Positions 39,713-48,655 are shown, numbered from the stretch's first letter. The stretch: 64,000 bases of DNA from an uncultured Spirochaetia bacterium (GCA_937125225.1 CAKZLE010000024.1:1-64000), one strand, 5' to 3'. Numbers and translations: made by a program. The notes: generated by a model not told the origin, from the letters alone.

Positions 39713-40765
39713 ATGGCACGTAAGAGTTTAATGAAGGGTTTTAAGAAGCCTAAAGGTATTACCTTTGAACAAAGTACTATCGAAGAGAACTATGGTAAGT
39801 TTATTGCTTATCCGTTTGAACGCGGTTTTGGTACTACTATCGGTAATACGCTTCGTCGAGTCCTTTTATCTTCTATCCAGGGTTATGCCGTTACTGCTGT
39901 AAAATTCACATGCTATGATAGCGAAGGTAATCCGCATATGATCTCAAGTGAGTTTGAATCACTACCTGGTGTAGTAGAGGATACTCCTGAGATTATTGCA
40001 AACCTTAAGAAATTGATGATCACCTTGCCTGAAGATGTTGAAGAGAAGGTTATCCTGATCGAATGCAAAGGGCCGGGTAATGTCACTGGTGCAGACTTCG
40101 AAGTCGACACCATTGAGATCATGAATAAGGATGCAGTCATCTTTACTATGATGGAAGATGCAAATATTGACATGGAAGTTCAGATCGATTTGAATCGAGG
40201 ATATGTACCATCAGAATTAAACGAGAAGTACATTGAAGAAATTGGAACAATTCCAATAGATGCTGTTTTCTCTCCTGTCAAAAGGGTTAAGTACTCAATT
40301 GAGAACTGTCGTGTAGGTCAGAGAAATGATTATGATAAACTGATACTTGAGATCTATACAGATGGTACTATTCTTCCACAGAATGCACTAGCAGAAGCTG
40401 CGAAGATTGCGAAGGATCACTTCACTATCTTCATCAACTTCGATGAGTCAGTCATCAACAGTAATGAAGAGGTTGATAAAGAGGAAGAACGTGTACAGCA
40501 GATTCTCAATACCCCAGTCGAAGAGTTGGAACTTTCCGTACGATCAAGTAACTGCTTGAAGAATGCAGATATACGATCTATTGGGGACCTTACTCGAAAA
40601 ACAGAGGAAGAGATTGCAAAGACTCGAAATTTTGGTAAGAAATCACTTACTGAAATCAAAGAGAAGTTGAAGGAATGGAATCTTAGTCTTGGAATGACCG
40701 ACTATAGCGTTCTTAAAACTTCCATCAGAATCCCAGGGAATAAGGAAGAAGATAATGAGGCATAG
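39713..40765 (+). CDS. rpoA: DNA-directed RNA polymerase subunit alpha
   Basis: Alpha subunit of 350 aa. The N-terminal dimerisation domain contains [22 protein letters not shown] near residues 31-52, and the C-terminal domain carries [46 protein letters not shown] for UP-element and activator binding. The C-terminal tail is slightly longer than in E. coli. It overlaps rplQ by 11 bases, suggesting coupling. Confidence 0.98.
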   Translation: MARKSLMKGFKKPKGITFEQSTIEENYGKFIAYPFERGFGTTIGNTLRRVLLSSIQGYAVTAVKFTCYDSEGNPHMISSEFESLPGVVEDTPEIIANLKKLMITLPEDVEEKVILIECKGPGNVTGADFEVDTIEIMNKDAVIFTMMEDANIDMEVQIDLNRGYVPSELNEKYIEEIGTIPIDAVFSPVKRVKYSIENCRVGQRNDYDKLILEIYTDGTILPQNALAEAAKIAKDHFTIFINFDESVINSNEEVDKEEERVQQILNTPVEELELSVRSSNCLKNADIRSIGDLTRKTEEEIAKTRNFGKKSLTEIKEKLKEWNLSLGMTDYSVLKTSIRIPGNKEEDNEA

Positions 40766-41180
40766 AGTAGGCTTTAACAGACTAGATAGAAGATCAAGCC
40801 ACCGAAAGGCTATGTTACGTAATATGGTCATTTCGCTGTTTAGATACGAAAGAATCGAGACTACGAAGGCAAAGGCATTAGAGTGTAAAAGAGTTGCTGA
40901 GAAAATGATCACTAGAGCAAAAACTGATTCTGTACATAACAGAAGAACTATTGCTAAAGATATGAATGACAAAGAGATCCTCAACAAACTCTTCACAGAG
41001 ATTGCACCTATGTTTGATGGAAGACCTGGCGGATATACTAGAATATTGAAGTTAGGTTTCAGACAGGGTGATGCAGCGGAAATGGTTATCTTAGAGTTGG
41101 TAGAGAAGACTACTGACAAAAAAGATGATAAGAAAAAAGCGAAGAAAAGCGCTAAAAAAGAAGAAGCTGTAGCTAAATAG
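40755..41180 (+). CDS. rplQ: 50S ribosomal protein L17
   Basis: L17 of 141 aa. It opens [40 protein letters not shown]. The C-terminal tail (about residues 120-141) is a lysine/alanine-rich extension beyond the usual core. Its start lies within the end of rpoA, and a terminator follows to end the ribosomal block. Confidence 0.97.
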   Translation: MRHRVGFNRLDRRSSHRKAMLRNMVISLFRYERIETTKAKALECKRVAEKMITRAKTDSVHNRRTIAKDMNDKEILNKLFTEIAPMFDGRPGGYTRILKLGFRQGDAAEMVILELVEKTTDKKDDKKKAKKSAKKEEAVAK

Positions 41181-41202
41181 TAATCATCTGTTAATTACTA
41201 AG

Positions 41203-41247
41203 AACCGCTCTCTCCATAATCTGGGGGGTAGCGGTTTTTCTATTTTT
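41203..41247 (+). terminator. Terminator after rplQ
   Basis: AACCGCT pairs with AGCGGTT around a 20-base loop, followed by TTTTCTATTTTT. It closes the 27-kb ribosomal and polymerase block. Confidence 0.75.
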
Positions 41248-41309
41248 AAAGAAGAGTAAAGTAATAAGCATTTAGAAGTATAATGGGCGGATTCAACAAG
41301 GAGGGTGCA

Positions 41310-42098
41310 ATGCACATAGTCATAACGGGAAGTACTAGAGGGCTCGGCCAAGGACTTGCAGTAGAATTTCTTAATCAAGGCCATGATGTGCTGATCAATG
41401 GAAGGGATTCGAAGCGTGTTGAAGAAGTAAAGAAATCGTTAGATAAACGTTATCCTTCAAATAGGATCCTAGCATACAGTTGTGATGTTGTAGATTTTTC
41501 AGAAGTAGAAAAGATGTACCAGTATGCATTAACTGAATTTGGGTCTGTAGATATCTGGATTAATAATGCTGGAATGGATCAGAATAGAGAGCATGTTTGG
41601 GATTATGATCCAGAACATATGAACACTATAATTGATGTGAATATTAAAGGTGTTCTCAATGGTACTCGTGTTGCCAGTGAGAGAATGAAAGAGTCTGGAG
41701 GGTTCATCTATAATATGGAAGGCTATGGTAGTAATGATATGATGAGCGATAAGATGAGTATTTACGGGATGACCAAAAGAGCTGTCACCTATTTTACGTT
41801 GTCTGCAGCTAAAGAGGTCAAAGATTCTCAAGTAAAGATATGTTTATTGAGTCCCGGCATGGTGGTGACTGATCTTTTACTAGGATCACTTCCAAAAGAT
41901 TCTGAAAAAAGAGAGAAGAGTATCAGGATATTTAATATTCTTGCTGATACAGTAGCTGATGTAGCAACTTTTCTTGTTGATAGAATAATCAAAAATAAAA
42001 AGAATGGAGTGAGAATAGCATGGCTTACTAAAACACGTATAACAGGGAGATTTCTCTCTCAGATATTCCGAAAACGAGAACTGAAAGGATTGGAATGA
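41310..42098 (+). CDS. Short-chain dehydrogenase/reductase family protein
   Basis: SDR oxidoreductase of 262 aa. The Rossmann motif TGSTRGLGQG lies at residues 6-15, the NNAG motif is near residue 90, and the catalytic YGMTK (Tyr-x-x-x-Lys) is near 152. In the place of the usual Ser before the catalytic Tyr, the YNMEGYGSND stretch is present, so the Ser position should be checked. The ATG at 41310 follows AAGGAGG at five-base spacing; an upstream in-frame ATG at 41283 has no ribosome-binding site. Substrate unknown. It follows the rplQ terminator and has its own TATAAT at 41279-41284. Confidence 0.85.
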   Translation: MHIVITGSTRGLGQGLAVEFLNQGHDVLINGRDSKRVEEVKKSLDKRYPSNRILAYSCDVVDFSEVEKMYQYALTEFGSVDIWINNAGMDQNREHVWDYDPEHMNTIIDVNIKGVLNGTRVASERMKESGGFIYNMEGYGSNDMMSDKMSIYGMTKRAVTYFTLSAAKEVKDSQVKICLLSPGMVVTDLLLGSLPKDSEKREKSIRIFNILADTVADVATFLVDRIIKNKKNGVRIAWLTKTRITGRFLSQIFRKRELKGLE

Positions 42099-42780
42099 TT
42101 TAAGTTTAGAAAGAGTTTTCGAACATATCAAAACCTCCGAAGAAAGGATCTCTAGAACTTTTTTTAGAGTTCGAGGTTTCCTATACTGATAGATAAAGCC
42201 TTATCGATGTGCTCAATAATTATCAGTAGTTATCAATAACTCACATTTATGCATTATCATTCCCACTTATTAGTAAGAACTCTGTTTATGTCTTTGCCAT
42301 ATGTAATTATCTGAATTCATTCCTTTTAAACCATTTTTGTAGGTGAGTGATCTTTTTGTTAATGAGTATTTCCTCAAGATCTAAGCCTAGAATACATCTT
42401 GAATGAATTCTAAAAAATCTTAACATGAAATTATTGGGTCTCACCTGAACAATTGATCAATATTGTATCCTGTAACTGAACAGGTTATCTTATTAATCTT
42501 TAAGATACCCCATTATTTACAGTCACAATAGTATTATCTTATAGGAATTCATTTATTACATCATGTGTTCATACCAATGAGATGAATCTGTTTTCCATAA
42601 GAAACAGTTAGCAAATGTTATAAAAACAATATATATAAGTAAATAAAAAAATCACTTAAATAAAAAAACAGTTTGACAGATATGAAAATCCATATAATAA
42701 TAATCTACAAGCATCAGTGGTATGACGACCATAACACGGTAAGATGTTTTTTTAGTACATGTCTATGAGGAGTTTTGTTG
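42099..42780. other. 680-bp AT-rich non-coding region with inverted repeats
   Basis: No credible gene lies here. AAACCTC (42131-42137) pairs with GAGGTTT (42173-42179) around inner alternatives CTCTA/TAGAG. CTGTTT/AAACAG forms a hairpin near 42588-42608. TTGACA at 42673-42678 with an AT-rich -10 around 42695-42701 is a good promoter candidate for the sulfatase gene; GAGGAG at 42767-42772 is its ribosome-binding site. The region reads like an insertion boundary or a large regulatory leader. Confidence 0.55.
42673..42701 (+). promoter_or_regulatory. Candidate promoter of the sulfatase-Tct cluster
   Basis: Exact TTGACA, then a 16-17-base spacer and TAATAA or AATAAT. The predicted leader is about 75 bases. 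Confidence 0.45.
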
Positions 42781-44568
42781 ATGAGAGCTATAATGGTGAT
42801 GTTTGATTCTCTCAGTAAGAGAATGCTCCCTCTTTATGGGGGAACTGAAACAAAAGCCGATAATTTTAATCGTTTAGCTGATAAGAGTACGGTCTTTAAT
42901 AATTTCTATGCTGGGAGTATGCCATGTATGCCTGCTCGACGTGAGTTACATACCGGTAGATATAATTTCCTTCACAGGTCATGGGGCCCAGTGGAACCAT
43001 TTGATGATTCCATGCCTGAGATTTTAAGGACTAGTGGTGTCTATACACATATCGTAAGTGATCATTTACATTATTGGGATGACGGTGGCGCCACTTACCA
43101 TAGAAGATATTCTTCTTGGGAATGTGTACGTGGACAAGTAGCTGATTCCTGGGTGGGGAAGGTAGAAGATGCCGAAGTTCCTGAGCATGTTCCTACTATG
43201 AGAGAATTCACACATCCGAGATGGTGGAGTAACTATTGGAAAAATAGAGATAAGATCATGTCTGAAGATGCTTATCCACAGAATAATACCTTCAAGAAGG
43301 GGTTGGAATTCCTAGAAGATAATAAGGATCAAGATAATTGGTTTTTACAGATCGAGACTTTTGATCCCCATGAACCTTTTGATGTGCCGCAAGAATTTAT
43401 TGATATGTATCGGGATGAGTATGATGGTCCATTCTTCAATTCTCCTCCTTATGGTGTCTGTGACGATTCAGAAGAAATCGTAAAGCATGCGCAGGCTCTT
43501 TATCGGGCTCTTACTTCTATGTGTGACAGAAATCTAGGTAAAGTCCTTAATTTTATGGATGAGCATGAGATGTGGGAAGACACGATGCTTATCGTGAACA
43601 CTGATCATGGTCTACTTGTAGGAGAAAGAGACTGGTGGGCTAAATCAGTGATGCCCTGTTATAACGAACTTGTTAATATTCCATTCTGTCTTTGGGATCC
43701 GAGGGTCAAGAAGACTGGAAAACGAGATGCTCTTGCTCAGACTATTGATATAGCTCCAACCTTATTGGATTTTTTTGGGTGTAAGATCCCAGAAGATATG
43801 CAGGGAAAATCATTGAAGCCAGTAGTCGAAGATGATACTCCTGTGCGAGATATTGCATTATTCGGTTATGCCGGATCGTTCATAAATATTACAGATGGTA
43901 AGCATGTCTATATGAGAGCTTCCCAGACCTTAGGAAATAAACCTCTGTATGAATATACCCTTATGGGCACAGACAGAGCTGGATTTATGACCAATACTCA
44001 GCTTAGAGGTGCAGAGATGGCGCCCCCCTTCAAGTTTACCAAGGGTTGTCCCGTTATGAAGGTCCCTTTCAAGAATCTGGCAAAAGCACCGATCTTTTGC
44101 AACTCTTTCCAATATGGGAATCTGTTATGGGACCTCCAGAAAGACCCCGGTCAGGAAAGTCCCCTAGAAGATGATGCTTTAGAAGCTGAGTTTATAAATA
44201 AACTCATGAAGGAGATGAAAGTTTCCGAGGCTCCTGTGGAGCAGTATGAGCGGGTAGGTCTCGATCCAGTTAAGGATTACAAGGCAAGTGATGTAGCTGA
44301 TATGAAAGCAAAGCGAGCTACAGCGATCGAGAAGGTTCTTCCAGCGGCTCAATGGGAAGATCAGGCATTGACTCTGTTCGTAGCTCTAGCAGGTCTGATG
44401 AATGATGAACAATTGTCATTTGCAAGTAGGGTCATCAAAGAGAGGCTACTGCAAGAGAGAAGGGAAGAGGTCGCATTCAGAGATGTGACAAAACTGATTA
44501 TCGATGACTTCAAGGTCAATCCAGAGGCAGCAAGATTTCTTATAAGTAAGATGATCAGGATCAGATAA
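42781..44568 (+). CDS. Cys-type sulfatase, cytoplasmic
   Basis: Type I sulfatase-family hydrolase of 595 aa. The formylglycine core is CMPAR, with the modifiable cysteine at residue 49, followed by RELHTGR. Metal-ligand candidates are the MVMFDS aspartate near residue 8 and NTDHG in the middle of the protein. There is no signal peptide, so action in the cytoplasm is expected, requiring an AnSME or FGE maturase elsewhere. A helical segment of about 110 residues follows the sulfatase fold (about residues 485-595). A phosphonate or phosphate ester substrate is possible because this superfamily overlaps alkaline phosphatase. The ATG at 42781 is preferred to TTG codons just upstream. Confidence 0.85.
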   Translation: MRAIMVMFDSLSKRMLPLYGGTETKADNFNRLADKSTVFNNFYAGSMPCMPARRELHTGRYNFLHRSWGPVEPFDDSMPEILRTSGVYTHIVSDHLHYWDDGGATYHRRYSSWECVRGQVADSWVGKVEDAEVPEHVPTMREFTHPRWWSNYWKNRDKIMSEDAYPQNNTFKKGLEFLEDNKDQDNWFLQIETFDPHEPFDVPQEFIDMYRDEYDGPFFNSPPYGVCDDSEEIVKHAQALYRALTSMCDRNLGKVLNFMDEHEMWEDTMLIVNTDHGLLVGERDWWAKSVMPCYNELVNIPFCLWDPRVKKTGKRDALAQTIDIAPTLLDFFGCKIPEDMQGKSLKPVVEDDTPVRDIALFGYAGSFINITDGKHVYMRASQTLGNKPLYEYTLMGTDRAGFMTNTQLRGAEMAPPFKFTKGCPVMKVPFKNLAKAPIFCNSFQYGNLLWDLQKDPGQESPLEDDALEAEFINKLMKEMKVSEAPVEQYERVGLDPVKDYKASDVADMKAKRATAIEKVLPAAQWEDQALTLFVALAGLMNDEQLSFASRVIKERLLQERREEVAFRDVTKLIIDDFKVNPEAARFLISKMIRIR

Positions 44569-44607
44569 CAAAAATCAGGAAAGATTCGTTTTTATTTTTA
44601 GGTTTTT

Positions 44608-44624
44608 ATTCAATATAATTGAAT
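44608..44624 (+). repeat. Palindrome between the sulfatase and tctC genes
   Basis: ATTCAAT and ATTGAAT flank a three-base centre ATA. It precedes the tctC ribosome-binding site by about 13 bases and may be a regulator site or weak hairpin. Confidence 0.35.
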
Positions 44625-44647
44625 GATATATAAACAAGGAGAGGATT

Positions 44648-45622
44648 ATGAGAAAATTAGCTTTAATCGCAACTATGATAGTATTTGTGATTGTTGGTGG
44701 CATGGTATTTGCCACTGGACAGCAGGAAGAGACTACAGGCTTTGATTACCCCAAAAAGGATATTACTCTTATCATCGGATTTGGTGCCGGTGGTGGAACC
44801 GATACTACAGGAAGAGTCTTTATAGAGGCGTTGGGAAAACAGATTCCAGGCGTGAATCTTGTTCCTACGAATATGGCAGGAGCTGGTGGTACTGTTGGTG
44901 CTACACATGTATTGAATGCAAAACCAGATGGATATACACTTTTTATCGCACACCCTGGAATACCTGTACCATACTTGAAGGGTAATTTCGATCATACCTA
45001 TGCGGATTATACCCCTATTGCATCATTCGCTGACTCTTCAGTAGCAATGTATGTTAATGGAGAATCACCATACTATACGGTTGATGATATTGTTGCAGAT
45101 GTCAAAGCAGCCCCAGATTCACTCATCATGGGTGTTTCAACAGGAACCCTCATTCATCTAGCATCACTTCACATGGAACAGGAGAATGGAGTGTCGTTCA
45201 AAAAGGTTTCTATCGGTGGTGGACAGCCAACAGCACCTGAACTCTTAAGTGGACGAGTCGATACGTTCCTTCAGTCAATCTCAGTCGGTGCCCCCTATGT
45301 GAAATCCGGCGATTTCCGAGCACTCGCAGTATTTGGATCAGAAAGAGTCGAGGCGTTCCCAGACGTGCCTACATTCCAGGAACTTGGACTTCCCTATACC
45401 TTCGAACAGTCCTTCGGACTATGGGCACCTCCTGAGACTCCAGCAGATATCATCGCATATCTTTCAGATGCGGTTGAGAAAGCATGTGCAGATCCTGAAT
45501 ATGTTGAAGCTCTAGCAGTACTTGGGGTCCGATCAGGATACCGAGCGACAGCAGATTATGAGGCTCTTCTTGCAGAATCATTCGCAGAACTCGAAGAGAC
45601 TGCTCCGTTAATGAACAAATAG
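44648..45622 (+). CDS. Tripartite tricarboxylate transporter substrate-binding protein (TctC/Bug type)
   Basis: Periplasmic binding protein of 324 aa. A signal peptide with probable cleavage after VFA near residue 23 is followed by the Bug-family pattern YPKKDITLIIGFGAGGGTDTTGR. The ligand loops around G-AGG-T-V-GA and FQELGLP resemble TctC. It binds a carboxylate whose identity cannot be read from sequence; context suggests a sulfated one. First gene of the Tct trio; strong hairpins follow, as is usual where the binding protein is made in excess. Confidence 0.92.
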   Translation: MRKLALIATMIVFVIVGGMVFATGQQEETTGFDYPKKDITLIIGFGAGGGTDTTGRVFIEALGKQIPGVNLVPTNMAGAGGTVGATHVLNAKPDGYTLFIAHPGIPVPYLKGNFDHTYADYTPIASFADSSVAMYVNGESPYYTVDDIVADVKAAPDSLIMGVSTGTLIHLASLHMEQENGVSFKKVSIGGGQPTAPELLSGRVDTFLQSISVGAPYVKSGDFRALAVFGSERVEAFPDVPTFQELGLPYTFEQSFGLWAPPETPADIIAYLSDAVEKACADPEYVEALAVLGVRSGYRATADYEALLAESFAELEETAPLMNK

Positions 45623-45636
45623 TTTATAACCATGAT

Positions 45637-45658
45637 GCCTGGTAGTTTTCTACCGGGC
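45637..45658 (+). repeat. Hairpin after tctC
   Basis: GCCTGGTAG and CTACCGGGC pair, with loop TTTT and one G-U. It may protect the tctC mRNA 3' end so that the binding protein outnumbers the membrane subunits. Confidence 0.6.
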
Positions 45659-45669
45659 TTCTTGGTGTC

Positions 45670-45685
45670 TAGAGCGAAAGCTCTA
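45670..45685 (+). repeat. GNRA-type hairpin before tctB
   Basis: TAGAGC-GAAA-GCTCTA is a 6-bp stem with a GAAA tetraloop, followed by the GAGAGG ribosome-binding site of tctB. Confidence 0.55.
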
Positions 45686-45698
45686 TCGAGAGGTTTTT

Positions 45699-46217
45699 AT
45701 GATTTCACAATTGATATTATATGGAGTTTTCGCTCTGATACCAATCTACGTCCTGATCGAGAGTTCAGGATTTGCGGCAGGTTCATTTGCTACTTCAGGT
45801 GGTCCGGGTTCATTCCCTACTGGAATAGCATGGTTCATGCTTGGATTGATCATTATACAGATCATTCGGGTAGCCCTCCATGGACTCAAACAGTCAAGGA
45901 AGGATACATCAGAAGAGGATGAATCTTCATTGAGCACACCTGTTGTGTTCTTGAGTCTTTTTTGGGGAACTCCAGGATTCTTTATGTTGGGAACCATCTT
46001 ATATGCGCTATTGGTTCCAATCCTCGGGTTCGTCCTCTCCTCGACTCTTTTCCTGATAGCTTCAGGGGCTTTTCTCATGTATAAAGCCGATGGTCAGATA
46101 GTACGCAAATCTCTACTGATCCGATCTGTTGTCTTTTTTGTATTTTCTTTCGGGCTGTTTCAGCTTTTCATGAGGGGAATGCGAATCTATCTACCAACCG
46201 GTATCTTCGGTTTTTAG
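45699..46217 (+). CDS. Tripartite tricarboxylate transporter small membrane subunit (TctB type)
   Basis: Protein of 172 aa with four predicted membrane helices, the normal TctB topology, and a charged cytoplasmic loop (about residues 65-80) between helices 2 and 3. Sequence conservation of TctB is low, so the assignment rests on length, topology and position between TctC and TctA. Confidence 0.85.
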   Translation: MISQLILYGVFALIPIYVLIESSGFAAGSFATSGGPGSFPTGIAWFMLGLIIIQIIRVALHGLKQSRKDTSEEDESSLSTPVVFLSLFWGTPGFFMLGTILYALLVPILGFVLSSTLFLIASGAFLMYKADGQIVRKSLLIRSVVFFVFSFGLFQLFMRGMRIYLPTGIFGF

Positions 46218-46236
46218 AAACGTTTAGGAGTAATCT

Positions 46237-47763
46237 ATGGATATTGGTGTCATAACAGAAATACTGAATCTTCAGGTTCTACTTTTTATGGCCGGTGGAG
46301 TATTGATCGGAATAGGATTTGGATCAATACCCGGTTTGAACACACCCATGGCACTGGCTGTTGTTCTTCCTCTTACCTATGGGATGGGTACGATTGCTGC
46401 AATCAGTACCTTATTGGCAGTCTACTGTGGAGGAATCTCCGGTGGATTGATCTCTGCGATCTTATTACGAATGCCGGGTACGGCCGCAGCGGTGGTCACT
46501 ACATTTGATGGATACCCGATGGCTCAGAAAGGCCAAGCCATGCGAGCATTGGGACTGGGTGTCATCTCCTCTTTTGTTGGAGGAATGTTCAGTGCAATCA
46601 TCTTGATGTTCCTCACACCTGTTCTCGCAGATGTGGCACTTGGATTCGGTCCTTGGGAATTCTTTGGTGCGACAGCACTATCTTTAAGTATGATGTCGAC
46701 TCTTGTTCGAGGTGATATGGTCAAAGGATTCATTGCATGTGCACTCGGTATGTTGATCGGGACGATCGGTACTGACCCCATCGATGGGCTTGTAAGATTT
46801 ACCTTTGGGCAATATCAACTTGCCGGTGGAGTGAAGATGGTCGTTATGATCATTGCGACATTCGCACTCTCCGAGGTCTTTTCCTCTACAGGGAAATCTC
46901 TTAAACCGATCGAGAAGAGTAGTGTGGATCTTGGATATAAAGATTTTTTCAAAGTATTCAAAGAGTTGAAGGGACAAGTTGGGAACCTACTCAGATCAAG
47001 TGCGATTGGGACGGCTATCGGTATCCTACCTGGACTTGCTGGATCCACTGCATCACTCATGGCCTATTCGACTGCACAGAAGTTCGTTAAAGATCCAGAA
47101 GGCTTTGGAGAGGGGCACCCTAGTGGAATCGTCGCTCCCGAATCTGCTAATAACGCAGTCTCTGGTGGGGCAATGATTCCCATGTTGGCACTTGGGATCC
47201 CTGGAAGCTCTCCGGTAGCACTTATCATGGGCGCCTTTATGGTTCATGGTGTACAAATAGGGCCACTCATGCTGACCCAATCACCAGAGATGATTCAGAC
47301 GATCTTTCTTGCTCTCATCGTAGCGAATATACTTATGCTTATCTTTCAGACTGGACTTTTGAGAGCCTATGCACGAGTCATCCTAGTCGCTAAAGCTATA
47401 CTCCTCCCTATTCTAGTCGTTTTCTGTGTGGTAGGCGCATTTATCTCAAATAACAGCATGTTCGATGTTGGTCTGTTGATCGGCTTTGGTGCTGTAGCCT
47501 ATATTCTTGAAAGAAACAAGTTTCACTTAGCACCATACCTCATGGGATTCGTTCTTGGTGGGTATGTGGAACTCTTCTATCGAAGAACCGTAATCTACTA
47601 TGAATCTCTTTCGAATGCATATTTCCAGTTCTCAGCCGGTTCAGTCATGATGACTATTGCCGTACTGGTCCCCGCTTTCTCGATCGTGAACAGGGTACCT
47701 GCTGTCAAACGGTGGAAGGCTGAAAAGAAGCAACAGAGAGTTGATAGAAGAGTAGCGAAGTAG
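46237..47763 (+). CDS. Tripartite tricarboxylate transporter permease (TctA type)
   Basis: Large permease of 508 aa with about twelve helices. Conserved TctA motifs are IGIGFGSIPGLNTPMALAVVLPLTYGM near the N-terminus and, in the second half, GILPGLAGSTASLMAYSTAQKF and GVAAPESANNAVSGGAMIPMLALGIPGSSP-like sequence. With TctB and TctC it forms a sodium- or proton-coupled secondary importer that depends on a binding protein. Confidence 0.95.
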   Translation: MDIGVITEILNLQVLLFMAGGVLIGIGFGSIPGLNTPMALAVVLPLTYGMGTIAAISTLLAVYCGGISGGLISAILLRMPGTAAAVVTTFDGYPMAQKGQAMRALGLGVISSFVGGMFSAIILMFLTPVLADVALGFGPWEFFGATALSLSMMSTLVRGDMVKGFIACALGMLIGTIGTDPIDGLVRFTFGQYQLAGGVKMVVMIIATFALSEVFSSTGKSLKPIEKSSVDLGYKDFFKVFKELKGQVGNLLRSSAIGTAIGILPGLAGSTASLMAYSTAQKFVKDPEGFGEGHPSGIVAPESANNAVSGGAMIPMLALGIPGSSPVALIMGAFMVHGVQIGPLMLTQSPEMIQTIFLALIVANILMLIFQTGLLRAYARVILVAKAILLPILVVFCVVGAFISNNSMFDVGLLIGFGAVAYILERNKFHLAPYLMGFVLGGYVELFYRRTVIYYESLSNAYFQFSAGSVMMTIAVLVPAFSIVNRVPAVKRWKAEKKQQRVDRRVAK

Positions 47764-47810
47764 AACGGAGATTTTCTTAAAGAAGAGTCAATCTAGATCT
47801 ATGTCAAGAA

Positions 47811-47836
47811 AAAGCAGCTGCGAATGTGGCTGCTTT
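47811..47836 (+). repeat. Hairpin between tctA and the NTF2-like gene
   Basis: AAAGCAGC pairs with GCTGCTTT around an eleven-base loop. The T-run is short, so it is a weak terminator at most. Confidence 0.45.
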
Positions 47837-47858
47837 CATATGTAAAGGAGGGTGACCT

Positions 47859-48281
47859 GTGGAATTTGCAAAGAGAGAGGAGATCGCAAAACTGGTAGAA
47901 AGGTATGCAGAATCTATAAACCATGCAGATCTGGATCTAGCAGCTGAGTTATGGGCTACTGAGGATCCGGTAGTATTCATCCACCCAAAGGGTGATGAAC
48001 GTGGATATGCTGGAGTCATAGAGGGCTTCTATATCAAACTTATGAAAGACAAGTTCTCTGAACGGACCTTGACGGTCTATGATCTCGATATTTCATGTTA
48101 TGAAGGGTTGGCTATAGCGGTCTTCTATTGGGAATTCAACGCGACCTGGCGTGAAGACGGGAGTCCGCAACATACAGAGGGAAGGGAGACGCAAGTCTTT
48201 CGCCATGATGGAAAGAAATGGGCTCTTACCCATATTCACTATTCGAATATGCCAGTATTGGGAGTGAAAGAGGGTTTCTAG
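47859..48281 (+). CDS. SnoaL/NTF2-like (DUF4440-type) protein
   Basis: Small cone-fold protein of 140 aa with a GTG start preceded by AAAGGAGGGTG. It contains the helical opening ERYAESINHADLDLAAELWA, DPVVFIHPKGDERGYAGVIEGF, and the terminal WALTHIHYSNMPV, a typical NTF2-like layout. Members range from isomerases to binding proteins, so no function can be assigned. Its position after tctA suggests it belongs to the same pathway. Confidence 0.75.
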   Translation: MEFAKREEIAKLVERYAESINHADLDLAAELWATEDPVVFIHPKGDERGYAGVIEGFYIKLMKDKFSERTLTVYDLDISCYEGLAIAVFYWEFNATWREDGSPQHTEGRETQVFRHDGKKWALTHIHYSNMPVLGVKEGF

Positions 48282-48655
48282 CAAGATATTTGGATGATAT
48301 GATAAATATTGTTTAAAATAACACTTCTTTAGTAAGGTGCGGAGAAACTTCAGCTTTTCAGAAGCTAGAGGTTCTTTCCCTTACCATCGAAGTAGGGCCA
48401 ATTCTTGTACCATAGAAATGATCTGATCCCTATTCTTGTTTGTTTCCCTGTAGTGAATAAAACGATCTGAGATTGATTACTCTCCTCATGCATGAGGGGT
48501 ATTAGCAGTGAGGACCTTCCTCATTAGTACTAAGAATTCAAGGATCAAGATACCCTTACAGGCCTGGCTAGAATGCTTGAAATCCTGCGGTTTTCCCTCA
48601 ATACTCACGGTAAAACCACTCTGGGGACTTTTCGCGGAGAGGTAGCGCATACTAT
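48282..48655 (+). ncRNA. Candidate structured non-coding RNA upstream of rny
   Basis: This region has no reading frame of 60 codons but dense complementarity. GTAAG (48332-48336) pairs with CTTAC (48380-48384), with AGCTT/AAGCT inside. AATTCTT plus GTAC (48400-48410) pairs over more than 100 bases with GTAC and AAGAATT (48527-48538). CCTCATGCATGAGG (48484-48497) is a perfect palindrome, TGAGGA/TCCTCA lies near 48508-48522, and GCG/CCC pairs with GGG/CGC around 48590-48636. Possible promoter boxes TTGGAT and TAAAAT lie at 48290-48319. 6S RNA is one idea, because I recall ssrS near rny in some phyla; it is not proven and I do not see its consensus. Confidence 0.3.

Noticed and set aside
45632-45922. 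A 96-codon frame overlapping the start of tctB
   Set aside because: It starts in the tctC-tctB hairpin and reads across tctB out of frame; the tctB frame has the expected helices.
48282-48655. RNase P RNA, tmRNA or SRP RNA as the identity of the structured region
   Set aside because: Neither strand shows GAGGAAAGTCC with ACAGAA, a tRNA-like tmRNA end with GGTTCGA, or the SRP GGAAGG/AGCAG loop.
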